DNA of 14,262 nt, from contig CAJTLR010000084.1 of the NCBI GenBank assembly GCA_910577185.1, positions 1 through 14,262 on the forward strand. The letters run 5' to 3'. The notes beneath the pieces were generated by a model that was not told the DNA's origin, did no database searches, and saw nothing but the letters and a program-made list of their open reading frames with translations. The position numbers and the translations under genes are program-made. This DNA comes from an uncultured Acetatifactor sp. Its GTDB lineage: Bacteria > Bacillota > Clostridia > Lachnospirales > Lachnospiraceae. This document shows positions 7,738 to 14,262 of this stretch, one piece after another (the first letter of the stretch is position 1; each line of letters opens with the position of its first letter).

Positions 7738-8991
7738 ATGAATCTTGACAAAATCCGGACAATCAACGAACTGTTGACGGAACAGATGAACCACTGGTTT
7801 CTTTTTCCCCTGGCGCTGCTGGTCATGGGTGCCTCCAGGAATCTGACGGGAGAAGGGGAACCGGGGGTGTTTTCGTGGGCGCTGTGCAGTCTGTTCCCCA
7901 TGGTGTTTTATCTTCTGCGCTGTAAAATGAAACGTCTGATTCCGCTGGTGCTTGCGCATCTGTTGGCGGCATCCCTGGCTGTTCTGATTCCCACGCATAT
8001 TCCGGCGGCCAGAACCGGCTATGTGCTGTGTGTGCTGGGTTATATGATATATTCCCTGACACTGCGGTTAAAGCATACGGAAATTTATTCCGGTCCGGTA
8101 CATCTGCCCGTGGGAGTGGGAATAGGGGTGGTGTCCATTCTTTTTGTGCATTATATTGAAATCAGTACATGGGACCATTTCTATGTTCTGGGACTGATCG
8201 CAGGGATTGCCTTAAGCTATATTACTTCCTATATTAACCTTTATACGGATTTTCTGATTCTGAACAAGAGCTCGGCGGGAGTCCTGCCTGCGGCGGAAAT
8301 GTTTCGTTCCGGTATGGGGCTGGTGCTGGGGTACACCTTGTTCGGGGCAGTGGTTTTATTTGTCACATCCCGGTTTGCGTGGCTGGCCGGTATTCTGGAA
8401 CCCATAAAAGCTTTACTGCTGCGTCTGCTGCGGTTCCTGCTGTCCGGACTCTCTGCCGGGGAAGAGGAAAAAGACCTTCCCATTGTGGAGGAAATGCCCC
8501 CGGAAAACATGGGGGAAATGGCTTTGCCGGAGGCAGGGGGGACTTTCTGGCTCTGGGAGGTGCTGGAATTCGTTCTCACCGCGGCCTTTGTGTGCGGCAT
8601 GATAGCTTTGGCTGCATTCTTGATTCTGAAACTGATTCAGCTGATCCTGAAATACAGAAGGCTGCGTTCCCGGCACTGGGGTATGGAGCTGGGCGATGCG
8701 GTGGATTTTCGGGAAAAATGCGAACTGGAAAAAAACACCAGGACAAAAAACGGAAGCATTCTGGAAGCTCTTTCCGGCAGGGAGCGTATCCGGAAACTAT
8801 ATAAGCGTAAGCTCCTGGCCGCCGCCCGTTCCCGGGAGGAAAAAGGACGGCTGGACATGGACACTGCCAGGGAGTGGGAAAAAAGGCTCAATACCATCGG
8901 TATGTCCGCTTTGTATGAACAGGCGAGATATTCCCGGCAGGAAATGACAAGGGCGGATGTGAAACGGATGAAAGAGATCTGCAGGCGGTGA
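7738..8991 (+). CDS. Multi-pass membrane protein with DUF4129-like cytoplasmic tail
   Basis: A 417-residue membrane protein with about eight helices, at roughly residues 18-32, 45-61, 67-85, 94-108, 123-138, 147-165, 193-211 and 274-300. An amphipathic stretch near 213-233 and an acidic loop (~235-265, many Glu and Pro) separate the seventh and eighth. The last ~115 residues are highly charged; their end (SALYEQARYSRQEMTRADV) resembles the DUF4129 tail of transglutaminase-like membrane proteins that commonly follow MoxR-DUF58. No Cys-His-Asp transglutaminase domain is present between the helices, so this is a reduced version. The start has a strong site (AGGAAGGAG, 7719-7727, and GGGAAGG just downstream), and an in-frame stop at 7702 excludes earlier starts. 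The 123-base gap after DUF58 holds no convincing gene, terminator or promoter. Confidence 0.72.
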   Translation: MNLDKIRTINELLTEQMNHWFLFPLALLVMGASRNLTGEGEPGVFSWALCSLFPMVFYLLRCKMKRLIPLVLAHLLAASLAVLIPTHIPAARTGYVLCVLGYMIYSLTLRLKHTEIYSGPVHLPVGVGIGVVSILFVHYIEISTWDHFYVLGLIAGIALSYITSYINLYTDFLILNKSSAGVLPAAEMFRSGMGLVLGYTLFGAVVLFVTSRFAWLAGILEPIKALLLRLLRFLLSGLSAGEEEKDLPIVEEMPPENMGEMALPEAGGTFWLWEVLEFVLTAAFVCGMIALAAFLILKLIQLILKYRRLRSRHWGMELGDAVDFREKCELEKNTRTKNGSILEALSGRERIRKLYKRKLLAAARSREEKGRLDMDTAREWEKRLNTIGMSALYEQARYSRQEMTRADVKRMKEICRR

Positions 8992-9086
8992 TACCGGGGA
9001 AGACCAGGGGACGGCAAAGATGCGTTCACAAACCGGAAACCGCGCGGCACAAAGAGACTTGGCAAGAACGGGAAAGGAAAAAAGGA

Positions 9087-10985
9087 ATGACAGAAAAACT
9101 GGCGCTGACAGAAGATATTTTGATGAAGATAGAGAAACCGGAACGATATATCGGTCATGAGGTAAATGCCGTGGTGAAGGATAAGAATGCCGTTTCGGTC
9201 CGTTTTGCCATGTGCTTTCCTGATGTCTATGAGATCGGGATGTCCCATCTGGGACTGCAGATTATATATGACATGCTTAATTCCATGGAGGATGTCTGGT
9301 GCGAGCGGGTTTATTCCCCCTGGGTGGATCTGGATGCCCTGATGCGGCAGGAGGGGATTCCCCTGTTTGCCCTGGAAAGCCAGGACCCCATAAAGGATTT
9401 TCATTTTCTGGGCATCACCATCCAGTATGAAATGTGTTATACCAATATTCTGCAGGTGCTGGATCTGGCGGGGATTCCGCTGTTCGCCCTGGAAAGGGGG
9501 GAGGACTGTCCCATTGTCATCGGAGGCGGGCCCTGCACGTACAATCCCGAACCACTGGCAGATTTTTTTGATATTTTTTATATCGGGGAAGGCGAGACCA
9601 GGTACCGTGAACTGATTTCCCTTTATGAGGCCTGCAGGGAGGAAGGGACCGGACGTGTGGAATTCCTGCGCCGGGCCGCAAAGCTGCCGGGAATGTATGT
9701 TCCCCGTTTCTATGATGTAAGCTACAGGGAAGATGGCACCATTGAAAGCTTTTTTCCGCTGGAGGAAGGGATTCCTGCCGTTATCCGGAAAGAGATTGTC
9801 ATGGATGTGACTCACACATATTATCCCACAAAGCCCATTGTCCCCTTTATCAAAGTCACCCAGGACCGGGTGGTGCTGGAGATTCAGAGAGGCTGCATCA
9901 GGGGATGCCGTTTCTGTCAGGCGGGACAGATCTACCGCCCGGTCAGGGAGAGGGATGTGGAAACCCTGAAAAAATATGCCCTGGAAATGCTGGAAAATAC
10001 CGGTCATGAAGAGATTTCCCTCAGCTCCTTAAGTTCCAGTGATTACTCGAAACTTCCGGAGCTCATTGATTTTCTCATAGAGGAATGCGGGAAAAAACAT
10101 GTGAATATTTCCCTGCCGTCCCTGCGTATAGACGCCTTTTCCCTGGATGTCATGAGCAAGGTGCAGGATGTGAAGAAATCAAGCCTGACCTTTGCGCCGG
10201 AAGCCGGCAGCCAGAGACTCCGGAATGTGATCAATAAGGGACTCACGGAGGAAAATATACTGAAGGGAGCCGCCCTGGCCTTTGAGGGAGGCTGGACCAG
10301 GGTAAAACTGTATTTTATGCTGGGACTGCCCACGGAGACCCCGGAGGATATACGGGGAATCGCAGAATTGTCCAACAAAATTGCGGCAACCTATTTTGAT
10401 ACCGTTCCCAAGGAAAGGCGGAACGGGGGAAGAGTGCAGATTGTGGCCAGCACATCCTTTTTTGTGCCGAAACCCTTTACCCCCTTCCAGTGGGCGCCCC
10501 AGTGCACCAAAGAAGAGTTTCTGGACAAAGCCTATCAGACCCGGACCGCCATCTCGGAACAGTTAAACCAGAAGAGTATCAAATACAACTGGCATGAGGC
10601 GGATGCCAGTGTCATGGAAGGCGTGCTGGCCAGGGGAGACAGAAGGCTGGGGAAGGTCATTCGGGGAGTTTATGAAAAGGGCGGGTTTTACGAAGCCTGG
10701 GGCGAATACTACGACAATGACAGATGGCTGGAAACCATGGCGGAATGCGGATTATCCGTAGCGTTTTATGCCCACAGGCAGCGGCCTCTGGATGAGATCC
10801 TGCCCTGGGATTTTATTGACTGCGGTGTTACCAAAGAATTCCTGAAGCGGGAATGGGAAAAGGCAATGCGGGAAGAGGTTTCCGAAAACTGTAAACAGAA
10901 ATGCCAGGGATGCGGGGCTGCCGCTTTCGGCGGCGGAATCTGCTTTGAGCCGCGTCAGGAGCAGCCGCTTTGCGGCAGAGAGTGA
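9087..10985 (+). CDS. Radical SAM protein of the TIGR03960 type
   Basis: A 632-residue iron-sulfur radical SAM protein of a widespread but uncharacterised family. The N-terminal part carries the family-typical CFPDVYEIGMSHLG (43-56) in a cobalamin-binding-like region. The radical SAM core has RGCIRGCRFCQ with C270, C274 and C277 (CX3CX2C), then downstream blocks such as EISLSSLSSSDY and TFAPEAGSQRLRNVINKG. The C-terminus has a second CX3CX2C set (C602, C606, C609) plus C619, which may bind another cluster. I chose start 9087, preceded by GGAAAGG at 9071-9077; the frame is open back to 8988 but has no better site. In many genomes this gene sits next to DUF2344 (TIGR03936) and RNase G; neither is here. 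The reaction is unknown. Confidence 0.88.
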   Translation: MTEKLALTEDILMKIEKPERYIGHEVNAVVKDKNAVSVRFAMCFPDVYEIGMSHLGLQIIYDMLNSMEDVWCERVYSPWVDLDALMRQEGIPLFALESQDPIKDFHFLGITIQYEMCYTNILQVLDLAGIPLFALERGEDCPIVIGGGPCTYNPEPLADFFDIFYIGEGETRYRELISLYEACREEGTGRVEFLRRAAKLPGMYVPRFYDVSYREDGTIESFFPLEEGIPAVIRKEIVMDVTHTYYPTKPIVPFIKVTQDRVVLEIQRGCIRGCRFCQAGQIYRPVRERDVETLKKYALEMLENTGHEEISLSSLSSSDYSKLPELIDFLIEECGKKHVNISLPSLRIDAFSLDVMSKVQDVKKSSLTFAPEAGSQRLRNVINKGLTEENILKGAALAFEGGWTRVKLYFMLGLPTETPEDIRGIAELSNKIAATYFDTVPKERRNGGRVQIVASTSFFVPKPFTPFQWAPQCTKEEFLDKAYQTRTAISEQLNQKSIKYNWHEADASVMEGVLARGDRRLGKVIRGVYEKGGFYEAWGEYYDNDRWLETMAECGLSVAFYAHRQRPLDEILPWDFIDCGVTKEFLKREWEKAMREEVSENCKQKCQGCGAAAFGGGICFEPRQEQPLCGRE

Positions 10986-11001
10986 CAGGAGGGCAGAACA
11001 A

Positions 11002-11979
11002 ATGAAGGAAAATGCGAAAAACAGATTTACTGCGGACTATGAGGAATGGGTTACGTTAAACGGTGACCGCCAGAATATCCGCGTTCGTTCAAAAGATATC
11101 AGGAATCCGGTGATTTTATTTCTCCACGGAGGCCCCGGTGTCTGCGACAGACACTGGGTCATGCACTATCAGTCCTCCCTGGCACGGCATTATACAATGG
11201 TGCTGTGGGATCAGCGGGGGTCCGGAAAAAGTTACCGGAACTCTGTCAGGAGCAGGATTCCCCAGGTGGAAGAATATATTCAGGATGCCAGGGTTTTGGT
11301 GGAATATCTCTGCCAGTGCTTTGAGCAGGATAAAATCATAATTGCCGGGCATTCCTGGGGAACGGTGATCGGGACGGCACTGGCCAGCCGCTATCCGGAG
11401 CATATTATGGCATACATTTCCCAGGGCCAGGTGGTAAACGGTGCGGAAAACGAACGCATTTCCTATGAATTCTGCCTGGAAGAAGCGCGGAAAAGGAAGG
11501 ATGAAAAAGCCCTGGAAAAACTGGAAGGAAACGCTCCCGTAAAAGGGGTCTATCCTTCCGCAAAGGCAATGCGGGCACAGAGAGACTGCCTGACCCGTTA
11601 CGGCGGGTCTGATTACAAAGAACGGGGCGGGCTGATTCCGGCCGTTCTGCTGCCGCTTTTCAAACTGGAAGGCTACAAACTGGGAGAAATCCCGGGTTAT
11701 GCAAAGGGAGCCATGTACTTAAGCGATGTGATGTGGCCTCAGGTAATCAGCCAGAATGCCCACACCATAAAGGAGCTTGCCATGCCGGTACTGATGACGG
11801 TGGGACGGCATGATTACAACACGCCGTTCACTCTGGCAGAAAGCTGGTTCCAACAGCTTCAGGCGCCCTATAAAGAACTGGCATGGTTTGAAGACTCCGC
11901 GCATTCTCCCATCAAGGAAGAACCGGAAAAATGGGGCAGGACAGTAGAGAAGTTTTTAAAAAAGGTAACCGGAAAATGA
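11002..11979 (+). CDS. Alpha/beta hydrolase, S33 proline iminopeptidase-like
   Basis: A cytosolic alpha/beta hydrolase of 325 residues, without a signal peptide. It has the S33-type oxyanion motif HGGPG (42-46), WDQRGSGKS shortly after, the nucleophile elbow GHSWGT (S118), the acid in GRHDYN (D271) and the histidine in DSAHSP (H301), so the full catalytic triad is present. S33 members remove N-terminal proline or hydrolyse related amides and esters; the exact substrate cannot be read from sequence. The cap region (~145-235) is rich in charged helices. Start 11002 has AGGAGGG at 10987-10993; an in-frame upstream ATG at 10945 would overlap the radical SAM gene and lacks a better site. The 16-base gap after the radical SAM stop and the 34-base gap before the amidohydrolase indicate co-transcription. 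Confidence 0.87.
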   Translation: MKENAKNRFTADYEEWVTLNGDRQNIRVRSKDIRNPVILFLHGGPGVCDRHWVMHYQSSLARHYTMVLWDQRGSGKSYRNSVRSRIPQVEEYIQDARVLVEYLCQCFEQDKIIIAGHSWGTVIGTALASRYPEHIMAYISQGQVVNGAENERISYEFCLEEARKRKDEKALEKLEGNAPVKGVYPSAKAMRAQRDCLTRYGGSDYKERGGLIPAVLLPLFKLEGYKLGEIPGYAKGAMYLSDVMWPQVISQNAHTIKELAMPVLMTVGRHDYNTPFTLAESWFQQLQAPYKELAWFEDSAHSPIKEEPEKWGRTVEKFLKKVTGK

Positions 11980-12013
11980 TCTGGGAATGATATCTGAAAC
12001 AGGAGATATGGGA

Positions 12014-13330
12014 ATGAAGAAAAAAGCGTTTGTAAATTTCAGCTTACTGGATGGCAGCGAACATATGACACCCCGGCCGGGATTTGCCATGACCGTGGAA
12101 GGGGATAAAATCACTGCGGTGGGCCCGGAGAAGGAACTGGATACCGGCGGATGTGAAATCATTGACCTGGAGAACCAGTATCTGATGCCGGGGCTGATCA
12201 ACATGCATGTCCATATTCCCGCAGGCGGAAAGCCCCAGAAAAAGCCTGTGGATGCCAAAAAAACCGTAAAATTCGCCACTGCCAACATGCTGACCCGCAA
12301 GTATCTGGAACATATGTATAAAACCTATGTCTACACCGAACTGTTGAGCGGTGTCACCACCTTCCGCTCCGTGGGAGGGGTGGAAAACTACGACACCTGG
12401 ATCCGGGACCTGATTCGGAAAGGAAAAGTTTCCGGCCCCAGGATTCTGGCCGGAAATATGGCGATTTCCGTGCCGGGAGGCCACATGGCCGGGTCACTGG
12501 CCTATGAGGCGGCAAGTCCGGAGGATGCGGTGCGGTATGTCCACAAAATTGCCGAGGACAAACCGGATCTGATCAAGCTGATGATTACCGGCGGTGTGCT
12601 GGACGCCACGGTGAAAGGCGGGCCCGGTGTGCTGAAAATGTCTCCTGCCATTGTGAAAAGCGCCTGTGAGGAAGCGCACAAACTGGGATTTCATGTGGCC
12701 GCCCATGTGGAAAGCCCGGAAGGCGTCAGGGTGGCGCTGGAAAACGGTGTGGATACCATAGAACATGGCGCAAAGCCAACGGAAGATATCATCCGTCTGT
12801 TCCGGGAAAAGGGAGCCGTACATGTGGCCACGCTTTCCCCGGCGCTGCCCTATGCCCTTTTTGACCCGGAGATCAGTCATGTGGATGAAATGGGATTATA
12901 TAACGGAAGGGTGGTTTTCGACGGAATCATTGACTGTGCGAAACAGTGCCTTGCCAATGACATTCCGGTAGGACTGGGCACGGATACGGGATGTCCTTAT
13001 GTGACACATTATGATATGTGGAGGGAAATTCAGTATTTCCATAAATGCTGCGGCGTGTCGAAAACATTTGCACTTTATACCGCTACAAAGCGCAATGCAG
13101 AACTGCTGGGACTGGGAGATGTGACCGGAAGCATTGAACCGGGAAAGTCGGCGGATTTTATCGTCACCGAGAAAAATCCCCTGGTGGATCTGACTGTCCT
13201 GCGCAAACTCAGCATGGTGGCTGCAAGAGGAAATATAATTGTAAATCCCAAAATCAAAAAAATGGCGGAAGTAGAGCGGGAACTGGATAAATTTGTAAAT
13301 ACACAGCCAAGTCCCAGGGAGGAAGTGTAA
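12014..13330 (+). CDS. Metal-dependent amidohydrolase, imidazolonepropionase/prolidase-like
   Basis: A 438-residue amidohydrolase-superfamily enzyme, cytosolic, expected to hydrolyse an amide or cyclic imide bond. Metal and catalytic positions are intact: HxH in GLINMHVHI (H65, H67), a probable carboxylated lysine in DLIKLMITGG (K188), H231 in VAAHVES, H251 in DTIEHG and D324 in GLGTDTG. This layout matches the imidazolonepropionase-like and Xaa-Pro dipeptidase amidohydrolases rather than dihydroorotase or urease. The Met at 12014 has AGGAG (12001-12005) at 8-base spacing; Mets at 11987 and 12008 are poorly spaced. No histidine-degradation genes are nearby, so hutI is unlikely. Its pairing with an S33 hydrolase suggests both act on related peptide or amide substrates. 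It is the last gene of the run; no terminator lies immediately after the stop. Confidence 0.87.
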   Translation: MKKKAFVNFSLLDGSEHMTPRPGFAMTVEGDKITAVGPEKELDTGGCEIIDLENQYLMPGLINMHVHIPAGGKPQKKPVDAKKTVKFATANMLTRKYLEHMYKTYVYTELLSGVTTFRSVGGVENYDTWIRDLIRKGKVSGPRILAGNMAISVPGGHMAGSLAYEAASPEDAVRYVHKIAEDKPDLIKLMITGGVLDATVKGGPGVLKMSPAIVKSACEEAHKLGFHVAAHVESPEGVRVALENGVDTIEHGAKPTEDIIRLFREKGAVHVATLSPALPYALFDPEISHVDEMGLYNGRVVFDGIIDCAKQCLANDIPVGLGTDTGCPYVTHYDMWREIQYFHKCCGVSKTFALYTATKRNAELLGLGDVTGSIEPGKSADFIVTEKNPLVDLTVLRKLSMVAARGNIIVNPKIKKMAEVERELDKFVNTQPSPREEV

Positions 13331-13374
13331 AGAATTCTTTCATATTTTTAAAGAGATTTTCAATGGAGAGTATC

Positions 13375-13484
13375 CAGCCGGGATAGTAAGAGTGCCCAGC
13401 TGGGATGCTAAGAGTGCTCAGCTGGGATGTTAAGGGTGCTCAGCTGGGATGTTAAGGGTGCTCAGCTGGGATAGTAAGCGCATC
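13375..13484. repeat. Five tandem 22-bp repeats
   Basis: The core CAGCTGGGAT (first copy CAGCCGGGAT) recurs at 13375, 13397, 13419, 13441 and 13463, exactly 22 bp apart. Copies 3 and 4 are identical, copy 2 differs by about two bases, and the outer copies diverge more, the last at its 3' end. Each core contains the palindrome CAGCTG and is followed by a TAAG element. The period equals about two helical turns, so the cores would lie on one face of the DNA. It lies outside any gene; function is unknown. Confidence 0.93.
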
Positions 13485-13497
13485 CCGAAAGGATGCG
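13479..13497. other. Stem-loop at the end of the repeat array
   Basis: CGCATCC (13479-13485) and GGATGCG (13491-13497) form a perfect 7-bp stem around the loop CGAAA. No T tract follows directly, so it is not a classic terminator. The 5' arm begins inside the last 22-bp repeat. Confidence 0.6.
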
Positions 13498-13524
13498 ATG
13501 GATGGTTTTATATCAGGGAAAAAG

Positions 13525-13553
13525 AAAAGTGCATTGGCAGGATGCACTTTTTT
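13525..13553 (+). terminator. Intrinsic terminator downstream of the amidohydrolase
   Basis: AAAAGTGCAT (13525-13534) pairs with ATGCACTTTT (13542-13551) around a 7-base loop, with a six-T tract at 13548-13553. It is probably the end of the long + strand operon, about 200 bases after the last stop. The A-rich 5' side could also give minus-strand termination. Confidence 0.75.
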
Positions 13554-13587
13554 GTATCATAGGAAAGTGCGTCCTATGATACAAAAA
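13549..13587. other. Perfect 16-bp hairpin sharing a T tract with the preceding terminator
   Basis: The arm at 13549-13564 (ending GTATCATAGGA) is an exact inverted repeat of 13572-13587 (beginning TCCTATGATAC), with the 7-base loop AAGTGCG. Its first five T bases are also the T tract of the terminator at 13525-13553, so the two structures compete for them. A long perfect inverted repeat in a non-coding stretch suggests an interspersed palindromic element or RNA structure. Confidence 0.85.
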
Positions 13588-13652
13588 CGCTCCGCGGGGA
13601 TCGCACTGCGGCGGAAAGGAATCATGTCGCTGAAGCGCCCCGCCATAGGCGG

Positions 13653-13680
13653 AGAATCCTGCTCCGCAGGATTCTTTTTT
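13653..13680 (+). terminator. Second intrinsic terminator
   Basis: AGAATCCTGC (13653-13662) pairs with GCAGGATTCT (13666-13675) around a 3-base TCC loop, followed by T residues to 13680. This strong + strand terminator lies about 100 bases past the previous one, so something between them may be transcribed, or it is a backup stop. Confidence 0.8.
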
Positions 13681-13708
13681 ACAGTATAAAAACAAATATA
13701 TGACGCCA

Positions 13709-13942
13709 TTAAAATCCTGACAGCATACTGATTAACTGGTCACGGCATACGGCATCATCGGAACCTTTCACTTTGGAAGCCAGTCCTTCCAGCTCCAGCT
13801 TATTTGCTCCAGCGCGCATTAATTTTTCCTGAAAAGCCTTCTTTTCCTGCTCCGCCTTGGCCGCCCGTCTCTGGGCCCGGGCTCGATTCTGTAATTTAAT
13901 GGAATTTTCCATGGAATACAATATCTGGGTCATATCAGTCAT
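13709..13942 (-). CDS. Small basic coiled-coil protein of unknown function
   Basis: A 77-residue protein I do not recognise. Residues ~15-50 form a highly charged, heptad-compatible helix rich in Arg, Lys, Ala, Gln and Glu (RARAQRRAAKAEQEKKAF); the rest is a short helix-prone end. It has no signal peptide or membrane segment and is probably cytosolic and oligomeric. I chose the Met at 13942 because GGAAAGGAG (13958-13950 on the minus strand) lies 7 bases upstream; a Met at 13960 would place that site inside the gene. It faces the structured repeat region and has no same-strand neighbour in the window. It is short, but the ribosome site and non-random composition support a real gene. Confidence 0.7.
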   Translation of the reverse strand: MTDMTQILYSMENSIKLQNRARAQRRAAKAEQEKKAFQEKLMRAGANKLELEGLASKVKGSDDAVCRDQLISMLSGF

Positions 13943-14172
13943 AATCTGTCTCCTTTCCACCGGCTTCGGATTCTGCTTTCAGCAGATTTACTCTATATAT
14001 CGGCTTGACAGCTGCATTATGAAAGAGCTCAAAGAGATATGTTTTATGAAATCGTACAGAATACATAAAGGTTTTGTTATTTAAGTACTTTTTTCAGGTT
14101 TTTATGGCGGCAAAGTGGAGTTTGGACAGAGATGACACGGAAACTGCAGGATGGGAACAACACAAAATAATT

Positions 14173-14194
14173 CTCAAAAAGTATAGTTTTTGAG
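14173..14194. other. AT-rich hairpin in the leader of the small coiled-coil gene
   Basis: CTCAAAAA (14173-14180) and TTTTTGAG (14187-14194) form a perfect 8-bp stem around GTATAG. It would lie early in the transcript from the minus-strand promoter at 14222-14250. The rest of the stretch 13959-14221 shows no gene or known RNA motif that I can support. Confidence 0.45.
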
Positions 14195-14221
14195 GATCAA
14201 AATTCTTCTCAACTTTTATCA

Positions 14222-14250
14222 ATTCTATTATATTATCGGACAAAAGTCAA
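14222..14250 (-). promoter_or_regulatory. Minus-strand sigma-A-like promoter
   Basis: Read on the minus strand, TTGACT (14250-14245, 5 of 6) and TAGAAT (14227-14222, 5 of 6) are separated by 17 bp. It points toward the small coiled-coil gene starting at 13942 and would give a leader of about 275 bases. No better promoter is visible closer to that gene. Confidence 0.55.
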
Positions 14251-14262
14251 GAAAATTTACCC

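Larger units (their letters stand above)
13479..13680. repeat. Possible composite intergenic element made of four hairpins
   Basis: About 200 bases hold four good stem-loops (13479-13497, 13525-13551, 13549-13587, 13653-13675) joined by GC-rich sequence with short CCGC/GCGG complementarities (13588-13652). An open frame crosses it on each strand but neither has a credible ribosome site, and coding through four perfect hairpins is unlikely. The density of inverted repeats is typical of mobile or dispersed non-coding elements in Clostridia. Copy number cannot be judged from this window. Confidence 0.4.

Noticed and set aside
6670..7998. Long open frame antisense to DUF58 and the next gene
   Set aside because: It spans two + strand genes with clear family motifs and good ribosome sites; its translation has no recognisable domain.
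8637..10007. Long open frame antisense to the radical SAM gene
   Set aside because: It crosses the end of one real gene and the start of another, and has a shadow-frame composition.
12014..13330. hutI (imidazolonepropionase of histidine degradation)
   Set aside because: No other hut genes nearby, and the motif set is shared with prolidase-like amidohydrolases.
13370..13497. CRISPR array
   Set aside because: The 22-bp units are contiguous direct repeats without unique spacers, and no cas genes are present.
13498..13689. 63-residue open frame across the hairpin region
   Set aside because: No ribosome site, and it is encoded by perfect inverted repeats and terminators.
14005..14010. Perfect TTGACA as a + strand promoter
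   Set aside because: No acceptable -10 at 16-18 bp downstream.
13857..14084. 75-residue + strand open frame
   Set aside because: Mostly antisense to the small coiled-coil gene and its leader, with no ribosome site.

Overview
The window looks like a chromosomal stretch from a Clostridia bacterium, most likely Lachnospiraceae. That placement is inferred from moderately high GC, strong AGGAGG-type ribosome sites, dense same-strand gene packing and the kinds of protein present; no rRNA or other taxonomic marker is visible. I see no tRNA, CRISPR array, transposase or phage gene.

Left part (1-4958, + strand): a class I dihydroorotase (pyrC) closed by a clear intrinsic terminator, then a 5' leader and a large HelD-type RNA polymerase-recycling helicase. 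The helicase is unusual. After a complete superfamily 1 motor it runs through about 175 residues of Pro/Gly/Ala-rich linker into a C-terminal domain that resembles the N-terminal beta-sandwich of family 31 glycoside hydrolases and stops where the catalytic barrel would begin. This fusion is the most interesting item in the window. A small single-pass membrane protein on the minus strand converges on it, and their stop codons overlap.

Middle part (5447-13330, + strand): a good sigma-A-like promoter precedes six close genes that could form one long transcript. The first three are a MoxR AAA+ ATPase, a DUF58 protein overlapping it by 4 bases, and an eight-helix membrane protein with a DUF4129-like cytoplasmic tail but no transglutaminase domain. 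Together they form a MoxR/DUF58/membrane module probably acting at the cell envelope. They are followed by a radical SAM protein of the TIGR03960 type without its usual DUF2344 partner, an S33-type alpha/beta hydrolase (proline iminopeptidase-like), and a metal-dependent amidohydrolase (imidazolonepropionase/prolidase-like). The last two may work together on peptides or a small amide.

Right part (13331-14262): a structured intergenic region with five 22-bp direct repeats, then four stem-loops in about 200 bp, two of them with terminator T-tracts and two sharing one T-tract. Beyond it is a small basic coiled-coil protein on the minus strand, with a likely promoter about 280 bp upstream giving a long leader.
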